NCBI RefSeq assembly: GCF_022811705.1
Contig: NZ_CP094528.1
Coordinates: forward strand, 3,286,001 to 3,350,000
Reading direction: 5' to 3'
Length of the DNA: 64,000 bases
Source of the DNA: Agromyces larvae
GTDB taxonomy: Bacteria > Actinomycetota > Actinomycetes > Actinomycetales > Microbacteriaceae
Under the pieces are notes generated by a model, which saw nothing but the letters and a program-made list of their open reading frames with translations, had not been told where the DNA came from and ran no database searches. Of this stretch, positions 8,508 to 15,462 are shown piece by piece. Positions within the stretch are counted from its first letter, which is position 1. Each line of letters starts with the position of its first letter. Made by a program: the position numbers and the translations under genes.

Positions 8508-9956
8508 ATGTCCACCACGACCGCCCGCCGCGTGCCGCTCTGGCTCGCCATCGTCGCGGCATCCCTGCCGATGTTCATGGCGACGCTGGACAACCTCGTC
8601 ATCACCAACGCACTGCCCGTGATGCGCGTCGACCTCGACGCCTCGATCGAGGAACTGCAGTGGTTCGTGAACGCGTTCACCCTCTCGTTCGCCGCCCTCA
8701 TCCTGGCCGCCGCCGCGCTCGGCGACCGCATCGGGCGGCGCACCGTCTTCCTCGCCGGCATCGGCGTGTTCACCGCCGCGAGCGCACTCGTCGCACTCAG
8801 CACCGAACCGTGGATGGTCATCGCAGCCCGCGCCGTGCAGGGGGTCGGCGCGGCCGGCATCATGCCGCTCTCGCTCACCCTGCTCGCCGGCTCGGTGCCG
8901 GCGCGACTGCGCCCGGCCGCGATCGGCATCTGGGGCGGCGTCGCGGGCCTCGGCGTCGCGCTCGGCCCGCTCATCGGCGGCGCCGTCGTCGAAGGCTGGA
9001 ACTGGCAGGCGATCTTCTGGCTCAACGTGCCGATCGGCGTCATCGCGATTCCGCTCGCCCTCGCCGCGCTGCCCAACTCGCTCGGCGCGCGCCTGCGCAT
9101 CGACGTGCCCGGGGTGCTGCTCGCGGGTCTCGGCGTGCTCGGGCTCGTGTTCGGCATCGTCCGCGGCAACGACGCCGGCTGGGACTCGGCCGAGGTGCTC
9201 GGCTCGCTGATCGCCGGCGCCGTGCTGCTCGTCGCATTCGTCGGGTGGGAGCAGCGCGCGGCGGCCCCGCTGCTGCCGCTCCGACTCTTCCGCGACCGCG
9301 GGTTCTCGGCCGCCAACGTCGTGGGCCTCGCGTTCAGCTTCGGCATGTTCGGCGCGGTGTTCATCCTGATCCAGTTCCTGCAGGTGGTGCAGGGTGCGAC
9401 GCCGCTGGAGGCCGGCGTGCAGACGATGCCGTGGACGCTCGCGCCCATGGTCGTCGCACCGCTCGCGGGTGCGCTCGCCTCGCGCGTCGGAACCCGTGCG
9501 CTCATGGTGACGGGGCTCGCGCTGCAGACCGTCGCCCTCGTCTGGATCGCCCTCACCATGGCCCCGGATGTCGCGTACGGCACCCTGGTCGCCCCCTTCA
9601 TCTTCGCCGGGGTGGGCATGGGGCTGGTGTTCGCGCCGATGTCGACCGCCGTGCTCGCGGGCATGCCCGAGGCCGACCACGCGAAGGCGTCGGGCACGAA
9701 CTCGACGCTCCGCGAGGTGGGGGTCGCGCTCGGCATCGCGGCGCTCACCGCGGTGTTCACGGGCGCGGGCGGCGAGCTCACGCCGACGGGCTACGTGGAT
9801 GCGGCGGTGCCGGCGGTGCTCGTCGGAGCCGGCGCCCTCGCGGTCGGCCTGGTCGCCGCGCTCTTCCTGCCCGCGGGCCGCGGCACACCGCGCCGGGAGA
9901 CCGCCGCCGACGCGGACGCCGCGCGCGAGGCCGAGCTCGAGGCATCCGTCGTCTGA
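8508..9956 (+). CDS. MFS drug exporter, DHA2 (EmrB/QacA) family
   Basis: Polytopic proton-coupled exporter of 482 residues with about 14 predicted helices. Motif A is GDRIGRRTVF after TM2, and motif C-like AGLGVALGPLIGGA lies in TM5, both diagnostic of drug:H+ antiporters. The first helix carries FMATLDNLVITNALP, the conserved motif D1 region. The ATG at 8508 follows a strong CGGAGGAACC site. A charged C-terminal tail of about 35 residues ends the chain. Expression is presumably repressed by the divergent TetR protein. Confidence 0.93.
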   Translation: MSTTTARRVPLWLAIVAASLPMFMATLDNLVITNALPVMRVDLDASIEELQWFVNAFTLSFAALILAAAALGDRIGRRTVFLAGIGVFTAASALVALSTEPWMVIAARAVQGVGAAGIMPLSLTLLAGSVPARLRPAAIGIWGGVAGLGVALGPLIGGAVVEGWNWQAIFWLNVPIGVIAIPLALAALPNSLGARLRIDVPGVLLAGLGVLGLVFGIVRGNDAGWDSAEVLGSLIAGAVLLVAFVGWEQRAAAPLLPLRLFRDRGFSAANVVGLAFSFGMFGAVFILIQFLQVVQGATPLEAGVQTMPWTLAPMVVAPLAGALASRVGTRALMVTGLALQTVALVWIALTMAPDVAYGTLVAPFIFAGVGMGLVFAPMSTAVLAGMPEADHAKASGTNSTLREVGVALGIAALTAVFTGAGGELTPTGYVDAAVPAVLVGAGALAVGLVAALFLPAGRGTPRRETAADADAAREAELEASVV

Positions 9957-9974
9957 GCCCCCGGCGACCACCAG

Positions 9975-10011
9975 CCCCCGGCAGGTGCGCTACGAGCGCG
10001 CCTGCCGGGGG
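9975..10011. terminator. Bidirectional hairpin terminator
   Basis: CCCCCGGCAGG at 9975-9985 pairs with 10001-10011, and five more pairs extend the stem to a five-base TACGA loop. The hairpin lies 19 bp after the MFS stop and overlaps the last bases of the convergent AI-2E-family gene. No T-run is present, as is common in high-GC actinobacteria. Confidence 0.7.
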
Positions 10012-11084
10012 ATCACGATCTCGCGGATGATCAGCAGGATGCCCGCCGAGATCGGGATCGCGACCAGCGCACCGAGCAAGCCCAGCAGCGTGCCGCCCGC
10101 CAGCGCCGAGATCAGCACGATCGTGCCGGGCACCTGCACGGCCTTGCCCATCACCTTCGGCGTCAGCACGTACGCCTCGATCTGCATGTACACGAGCATC
10201 GCGAGCAGCACGATGAGGGCCGCCGTGGGCGAGACGAAGAGCGAGAAGATCGTCATGATCGCCGTGGTCAGCACGGTTCCGATCAGCGGGATCAGCGTGA
10301 CGAACAGGGCGATCACACCGAACAGCAGCGCGAACGGCACGCCCACCACCGTCAGCAGCAGCGTCGAGAAGACCGCGTTGAAGAACGCGAGCACCACCAT
10401 GCCGCTCAGGTACTTGCCGACCGAGTTCATGATGCGCTCGGAGTACGACACGACCTGCTCGCGGTGCGACGCCTTCACCAGCTGGTAGATCGCGTGCTTG
10501 GTCATGTCGAGCGTCGCGATGAAGTAGATCGACAGCACCACCACGAACACGCCGGTCGACACGGCGCCGATGACCGAGGCGCCGAAGGCGAGTGCGCCGC
10601 CGCCGATCGACGCCCACAGGTTCGGGTCGCTGAGGATCTGCTGCACCCCCGCGAGCACGTCGGTGAGCAGGCCGTTCGTCGCCGCATTGACCTCGTCGTA
10701 CCAGTTCGCGTCCTGCGCGCGCTGCACCAGGTCGGGGATCCCGCGGACCAGCTCGGTGATCTGGTCGACCAGCGGCGGGATCACCACCCAGATGATCGCC
10801 ACCACCACGCCCACGAACAGCAGGATCACCACGACGATCGCGACGCCGCGGCTCATCCCGCGTCGCTGGAACCAGCGGATCAGCGGGTCGAGCCCGAGCG
10901 AGACGAAGGCGGCGATGAACACCGACAGGATGACGCTCTGCAGGTTCGCCGCCGCGATCGCCAGCAGCAGCGCGAGGAGCACGCCGAGCGTGACGATGAA
11001 CCCCCAGCGGAACGGCTGAGACGAGATCATCGAGGTGCGATCCTCGATCTGCTCGCGGCGGCGGAGCCGGTCGATCGATCTCAC
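9990..11084 (-). CDS. AI-2E/TqsA-family membrane transporter
   Basis: Integral membrane protein of 364 residues of the UPF0118 (AI-2E exporter) family. It has paired N-terminal helices, a long amphipathic middle region (about 100-180), and a C-terminal cluster of four or five helices including PLIGTVLTTAIM. I chose the GTG at 11084 because it overlaps the upstream stop as GTGA; an ATG at 11030 is the alternative. The family includes autoinducer and Na+/H+ exporters, and the substrate here is unknown. It is translated in an operon after the SRPBCC gene. Its 3' end lies within the terminator hairpin. Confidence 0.85.
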   Translation of the reverse strand: MRSIDRLRRREQIEDRTSMISSQPFRWGFIVTLGVLLALLLAIAAANLQSVILSVFIAAFVSLGLDPLIRWFQRRGMSRGVAIVVVILLFVGVVVAIIWVVIPPLVDQITELVRGIPDLVQRAQDANWYDEVNAATNGLLTDVLAGVQQILSDPNLWASIGGGALAFGASVIGAVSTGVFVVVLSIYFIATLDMTKHAIYQLVKASHREQVVSYSERIMNSVGKYLSGMVVLAFFNAVFSTLLLTVVGVPFALLFGVIALFVTLIPLIGTVLTTAIMTIFSLFVSPTAALIVLLAMLVYMQIEAYVLTPKVMGKAVQVPGTIVLISALAGGTLLGLLGALVAIPISAGILLIIREIVIPRQARS

Positions 11085-11593
11085 CGGGCGGCCGTTCGCG
11101 GCACCGGGAGTTCGCGGTAGTGCCGCTGCAACGCGAGATAGTCGTTCCACTCGGGCATCGGCTGGCCGGCGCGGAACGCGGTGAGGCGGTCGAGGTAGTA
11201 GTCCCAGCCGGGACCGATGTCGGCGACCACCGACGGGTCGATGACGCGCTCCTGGAACACGAGCGTCGTCAGCCCGCCCGCAGCCTCGCGCACGTGGCAG
11301 TGCAGTCGGCGGGTGTCGTCGCCCGAGCCGACGTGCAGGCGGAACCGATGCGGCGGCTCGCACTCGAGCACCGACACGCTCATCCAGTCGGCGTCGGGGT
11401 CTTCGGCCGTCATCTTGAACAGGATGCCGCCGGTCGACGGGCTGCCCGTCCAGGTGCCGATCCATCCGCCGGTCGCGGTGGGGTTCGTGAGGCTGTACCA
11501 GACATCCTCGATGGGGGCGTGGAAGAGCCGGTCGAACTGGAGTCGGAGCTCGTCGCCTTTGGTGACGTAGTGGCCGGTCGGCTTGGCGTTCAT
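11081..11593 (-). CDS. SRPBCC/AHSA1-like domain protein
   Basis: Soluble protein of 170 residues with the START-like (SRPBCC) fold expected of AHSA1/polyketide-cyclase-like proteins: early FDRLFHAPIEDVWYSLTNP, central beta strands, and a long C-terminal helix around GPGWDYYLDRLTAF. Family members bind hydrophobic ligands in a deep cavity; the ligand is unknown. The ATG at 11593 has AAGGGGG upstream. The stop overlaps the transporter start by 4 bp, so the two are co-expressed. Confidence 0.8.
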   Translation of the reverse strand: MNAKPTGHYVTKGDELRLQFDRLFHAPIEDVWYSLTNPTATGGWIGTWTGSPSTGGILFKMTAEDPDADWMSVSVLECEPPHRFRLHVGSGDDTRRLHCHVREAAGGLTTLVFQERVIDPSVVADIGPGWDYYLDRLTAFRAGQPMPEWNDYLALQRHYRELPVPRTAAR

Positions 11594-11665
11594 CGTCGTC
11601 CCCCTTGTCGATCCCCTGCGGTTCAGGCTAATCGGGGAGAGGGGATGGCGGCTAGAGTCGGTGCC

Positions 11666-12034
11666 ATGACTTCCAGGGGTGGGCAGGGGACGAAGCAGGA
11701 GACGACGCTCGATCCGAGCGAGGGCAGGTCGGGGCTCTGGGGTGCGCTCGCCGGACTCATCGTGGCGGCGCTCATCGCGGTGCCGCTGTCGGCGGCGTTC
11801 GCGTTCGCGACGCACCCGCACACGCAGCAGCTCTTCGGCGGGCGGCTCGAGGAGGTCGGCAGCGGGGGGTACCAGGCGTTCTGGTGGATCGTCACCATCC
11901 TGCTCGCCGCACTGCCGTTCCTGGTCGGCTTCGGCGTCGCGAAGCTGTCGGCGCGGTCGCTCGTGATCGTGGGTGCGATCGTCGTGCTGTTCGTCGTCGC
12001 GATCGTGATCCTGGGGCAGCTCTTCGTCTTCTGA
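11666..12034 (+). CDS. Small three-helix membrane protein
   Basis: Unrecognised protein of 122 residues. There is a polar N-terminus of about 25 residues, TM1 (about 26-50), a polar loop, then TM2 and TM3 that end the chain in hydrophobic residues. The ATG at 11666 follows TAGAGT (11653-11658) by 7 nt, the leaderless layout seen repeatedly here. An ATG at 11645 behind GGAGAGG is an alternative. It is divergent from the SRPBCC gene and ends 10 bp from the convergent SDR gene. Function unknown. Confidence 0.7.
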   Translation: MTSRGGQGTKQETTLDPSEGRSGLWGALAGLIVAALIAVPLSAAFAFATHPHTQQLFGGRLEEVGSGGYQAFWWIVTILLAALPFLVGFGVAKLSARSLVIVGAIVVLFVVAIVILGQLFVF

Positions 12035-12044
12035 GCGGCTCGCC

Positions 12045-12872
12045 TCAGGCCGTGGCCGCTCGCTCGCTCGCTCGGCGTGCGGGGTCGGTCACTCGATGCA
12101 TGAGCGCGACGATGGCGCGACGGCTGAGCACACGTGCCGCCAGCGTGCTGAACCGGTTCGCCCGCCCGTCGATGACGCTGGGGCCGGGATCACGCGCGTC
12201 CAGGTGCGACAACGCCGTGGCGACCACCTGCTCGGCCGTTCGCATCGCGGCGCCGGCGGTGGCGTCGTCGGTGCCGACGACGGCGTTGAACTCCGTGCTC
12301 GTGGCGCCGGGTGAGAGCGCGAAGACGGTTGCCCCGGTGCCCCGGGTCTCGGCCCAGAGCGCTTCGGTGAAGCTGAGCACGAACGATTTCGCGGCACCGT
12401 AGACCGCCATGCGCGGCGTCGGCGTGTACGCCGCCATGCTCGCGACGTTGACCAGAAACCCCTGCGCCTCGATGATGCTCGGCAGGAACGCACGACTGAG
12501 CTGCACGGGAGCGACGATGTCGACCGCGATCTCCTGTGCGAGGCGGCCGGGCTCCTCGTCGATGAATCGACCGAAGGTGCCGAATCCGGCGTTGTTGACC
12601 AGCGCGGTCGCCGTGACCCCCGCCGCCGCCAGCTCGTGCTGCAGGCTCGTCGCCGCGTCCGCAGTCGACAGATCGAGCGCCACGACCGTGACCGCCGTGC
12701 CGTGCGCGGCGCGCAGTTCGGCGGCGAGTTCGACCAGGCGTTCGCGACGCCGGGCGACGAGCACGAGGCCCGCGCCGCGGTTCGCGATCGCCCTCGCGAA
12801 GGCGACGCCGATGCCGGAGCTGGCGCCGGTGACGATGACGGTGTGACCGCGCGGGTCTCGAGCGAACGACAT
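12045..12872 (-). CDS. Short-chain dehydrogenase/reductase
   Basis: Classical SDR of 275 residues. The cofactor loop is TGASSGIG (15-22), NNAG lies at 93-96, and the catalytic residues are Ser145, Tyr158 and Lys162 in YGAAK. It is probably a cytosolic NADP(H)-dependent oxidoreductase close to the DltE/YqjQ type; the substrate is unknown. The start at 12872 follows GAGGAGTC. It is divergent from a TetR regulator across 83 bp containing a long inverted repeat, so it is probably that regulator's target. Confidence 0.9.
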   Translation of the reverse strand: MSFARDPRGHTVIVTGASSGIGVAFARAIANRGAGLVLVARRRERLVELAAELRAAHGTAVTVVALDLSTADAATSLQHELAAAGVTATALVNNAGFGTFGRFIDEEPGRLAQEIAVDIVAPVQLSRAFLPSIIEAQGFLVNVASMAAYTPTPRMAVYGAAKSFVLSFTEALWAETRGTGATVFALSPGATSTEFNAVVGTDDATAGAAMRTAEQVVATALSHLDARDPGPSVIDGRANRFSTLAARVLSRRAIVALMHRVTDPARRASERAATA

Positions 12873-12904
12873 GACTCCTCCTCGCATGGGCTGATCTGCA
12901 CAGT

Positions 12905-12937
12905 ATGCCTCAATGGCACCGAGTGTCAATCAGGCAT
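12905..12937. promoter_or_regulatory. Operator-like inverted repeat between SDR and TetR genes
   Basis: Two 15-bp arms (12905-12919 and 12923-12937) match at 12 of 15 positions around a 3-bp centre. The outer halves ATGCCT/AGGCAT are perfect. A -10 box TAGGCT for the TetR gene starts 7 bp downstream, so a bound protein would cover both promoters. Confidence 0.65.
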
Positions 12938-12955
12938 CTAGGGTAGGCTCGGCGT

Positions 12956-13537
12956 GTGGATGATGAGCGACTCTGGACGCGGACGCGACGAGCGGTCTAC
13001 GACGAGATCACCCGCACGGCGATGGAGCTGTTCCTCGAGCAGGGGTTCGAGCAGACCACGATCGATCAGATCTCTGCGGCAGCCGGCATCTCCCGGCGTT
13101 CGTTCTTCCGCTACTTCGGCACCAAAGAGGACATCGTGCTCGGCGATCTGGCGAGCCAGGGCGTGCTCGTGCAGCGGTCGCTCGAAGCCGTGCCTCTGTC
13201 GGTGCCGCCGTGGGAGGCGCTCGAGCAGGCGCTCTGGCAGGTCGCCGACCTGAACGGCGATCTCGACGCCGCGCGCAAGGTGGCCGTGATGATGTACGGG
13301 ACTCCGTCGCTTCGCGCCCGCAGTATCGAGAAGCACCTGCACTGGCAGGAGCTGCTGGTTCCGAACATCCAGCGCCGACTCGAGGCTGCCGGCGGCGACC
13401 CGCTCGACCCGGCCGCGGCCGCGATCGTCGCCAGCGCCATCGCGTGCCTCGACATCGCGGGCCAGGCATGGCTCCGAGAACCCGGATCCGATCTCCGGCA
13501 GCTCTATCGCCGCGCGACCCGAGCCGTACGCGGGTGA
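12956..13537 (+). CDS. TetR/AcrR-family regulator
   Basis: Regulator of 193 residues. The TetR_N domain (about 15-62) includes TTIDQISAAAGISRRSFFRYF, followed by GTKEDIV; the C-terminal domain resembles the MftR-like C-domain of mycobacterial TetRs. The GTG at 12956 lies 6 nt after TAGGCT (12944-12949), with no ribosome site, so it is probably leaderless. It likely represses itself and the divergent SDR gene through the repeat at 12905-12937. Confidence 0.87.
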   Translation: MDDERLWTRTRRAVYDEITRTAMELFLEQGFEQTTIDQISAAAGISRRSFFRYFGTKEDIVLGDLASQGVLVQRSLEAVPLSVPPWEALEQALWQVADLNGDLDAARKVAVMMYGTPSLRARSIEKHLHWQELLVPNIQRRLEAAGGDPLDPAAAAIVASAIACLDIAGQAWLREPGSDLRQLYRRATRAVRG

Positions 13538-13568
13538 CGTGCCGGCGGTCTCGCGGGCAACGACCGAG

Positions 13569-15278
13569 CTACGCGCCCCGCGACTCCAGCACGGCCATCG
13601 CGGCGTTGTGGCCGCCGATGCCGCTGACCGCGCCGCCGCGCACGGCGCCCGAGCCGCACAGCAGCACGTTCGGGTGCGCGGTCGCGACGCCCCAGCGTGC
13701 GGCCGGCGTGTCCAGCGCGTCGCCGGGCTCCGCCCACGGCCACGACAGCGGCCCGTGGAAGATGTTGCCGCCGGGCATCGCGAGCGCCGCTTCGAGGTCG
13801 TGCGTGGTCTTCACCTCGATGCAGGGGCGGCCCGTTGCCCCTTCGGCGGGCTCAGGGGGCGCCGTCATGATCACATCGCGGATCGGTTCGGCGAGCACGC
13901 TGTCGAGCGACGCGAGCACGGCGGCTTCGAGGCGGGAGCGCAGCTCGTCGTTGCCGAACCGCTCCACGAGCCGGTCGGGCACGTGCAGGCCGAAGACGGT
14001 GAGCGTGTGCGCGCCGCTCGCGACGAGCTCGGGGGAGAGGATCGTCGGGTCGCTGAGCGTGTGGCAGTAGATCTCGCACGGCAGCGGGTCGGGGATGGCT
14101 CCGCGGGCGGCGGCGCGGTAGGCGGCGTCGAGCTGGGAGGCGAGCTCGTTGATGTGGAAGGTGCCGGCGAACGCCTCCTCGGGCCGCACCGACGCGTCGC
14201 GCAGCCGGGGCAGGCGGGTGAGCAGCAGGTTCACCTTCACCTGCGCGCCCTCGGGCGTTGCGAGCTCGCGCATGCGCGCCCGCACGACGGCTGGGACTGC
14301 GAGGTCGGTCGGAGGCGTACCGTGGCGGGACTCGACACCGGCTGAGGGGGTTGCGCCGGTCGCGGGGCGAGCCGACCCGGCCTCGAGCAGGCGGTCGAGC
14401 ACGGCGGGCGCGACGTTCGCGAGCACGGTCGGGGCGGATGCCTCGTGCTCGACGCCCTCGTGCTGGTACCGCACGCGCGCCGGCGCGCCGGGGATGCCCG
14501 CCCCGATCGCCAGCACCTCGGCCTTCGTGACGAGCGTGGTGCCGGCCTCGCGGGCGGCTCGGGCGAGCTCGCCGGTGACCGCGCCCATGCCGCCGACCGG
14601 GACGTCCCAGTCGCCGGTTCCGCCGCCGATCACGTGGTACAGGAAGCACCGGTTCGCGTCGAGCGACGGGTCGTCGAGTTCGGTGAACGTGCCGATCAGG
14701 CCGTCGGTGGCGACGACGCCGCGGACGAGGTCGTCGACGAAGCATCCGTCGATCGCCTCGCCGAGCGGCCGCTCGACGAAGGCGTTCCAGACCCGCTCGT
14801 CGGCGACGAGCGCGCGCGCCTCGTCGCGTGTGGGCAGCGGTGCGGTGAGGGTGGGGAAGAGTGCGCGGGCGACCCGCGCGGTATCGGCGTAGAACGACGA
14901 CCAGGCGGTCGCGTCGGCCTCGGCGCCCACGCGCGCGAATGCGGCGGCGGATGCCTCGGGGCCGGCCTCGGTGTCGACGAGCAGGCCCCGCGACGGGTCG
15001 CGGGGGTCGGGCGTGTACGACGAGAAGCGTCGGCGCACGAGCCGGATGTCGAGGCCCAGGTCGTCGATGATGCGCTGCGGCAGCAGGCTGACGAGGTACG
15101 AGTAGCGGCTGAGCCGGGCGTCGATGCCGTCGAACGCCTGCGCCGACACGGCCGCGCCGCCGAGGTGGTCGTCGCGCTCGAGCAGCAGCACGTCGAGGCC
15201 GGCGCGGGCGAGGTACGCCGCGGCGGTGAGGCCGTTGTGGCCGCCGCCGACGATCACGACGTCGTGGGTCTGAGGCAT
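13569..15278 (-). CDS. Phytoene-desaturase-like FAD oxidoreductase
   Basis: Flavoenzyme of 569 residues of the CrtI/amine-oxidase group. An N-terminal dinucleotide fold has VIVGGGHNGLTAAAYLARAG and LLERDDHLGG; the C-terminal FAD motif is GVATAHPNVLLCGSGAVRGG. Such standalone proteins in actinobacteria are often called NAD(P)/FAD-dependent oxidoreductases, with unknown substrates. No carotenoid genes are nearby. TACGCT (15285-15290, minus strand) lies 6 nt before the ATG, suggesting a leaderless start. Two short stretches (13839-13857 and 14329-14350) resemble the palindromic repeat that is amplified in the GH3 and PutA genes, encoding EPAEG-like and PSAGVES-like inserts. Confidence 0.87.
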   Translation of the reverse strand: MPQTHDVVIVGGGHNGLTAAAYLARAGLDVLLLERDDHLGGAAVSAQAFDGIDARLSRYSYLVSLLPQRIIDDLGLDIRLVRRRFSSYTPDPRDPSRGLLVDTEAGPEASAAAFARVGAEADATAWSSFYADTARVARALFPTLTAPLPTRDEARALVADERVWNAFVERPLGEAIDGCFVDDLVRGVVATDGLIGTFTELDDPSLDANRCFLYHVIGGGTGDWDVPVGGMGAVTGELARAAREAGTTLVTKAEVLAIGAGIPGAPARVRYQHEGVEHEASAPTVLANVAPAVLDRLLEAGSARPATGATPSAGVESRHGTPPTDLAVPAVVRARMRELATPEGAQVKVNLLLTRLPRLRDASVRPEEAFAGTFHINELASQLDAAYRAAARGAIPDPLPCEIYCHTLSDPTILSPELVASGAHTLTVFGLHVPDRLVERFGNDELRSRLEAAVLASLDSVLAEPIRDVIMTAPPEPAEGATGRPCIEVKTTHDLEAALAMPGGNIFHGPLSWPWAEPGDALDTPAARWGVATAHPNVLLCGSGAVRGGAVSGIGGHNAAMAVLESRGA

Positions 15279-15325
15279 CCATCGAGCGTAGTCGCCGCCC
15301 GCCGCGACGTGCGTGGCGCGAAATG

Positions 15326-15358
15326 TTACTGACAAGTAAGTAAGCATTCCGCTACAGT
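15326..15358 (+). promoter_or_regulatory. Promoter with overlapping operator for the surface protein gene
   Basis: CTGACA (15329-15334) and TACAGT (15353-15358) make a -35/-10 pair with an 18-bp spacer. The inverted repeat TTACT-GACA-AGTAA (15326-15339) covers the -35 box. This suggests control by an unidentified repressor. The leader to the GTG at 15463 would be about 95 nt and ends in AAGGAG. Confidence 0.6.
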
Positions 15359-15462
15359 GACGAGCACGTCCGCGCCGCCGTCGGCGCGGGTCGAGCACCA
15401 CTCGCACTGACCGGCAGACCGGCGGCGCGACGGCCGCCGGCCCCTCGTTCGAAGGAGAACCT

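Noticed and set aside
9990-11084. Quorum-sensing (autoinducer-2) locus
   Set aside because: The family name AI-2E covers many unrelated transporters; no luxS or lsr genes are in the window.
13569-15278. Carotenoid biosynthesis cluster
   Set aside because: Only a CrtI-like oxidoreductase is present; no crtB, crtE or lycopene-modifying genes are nearby.
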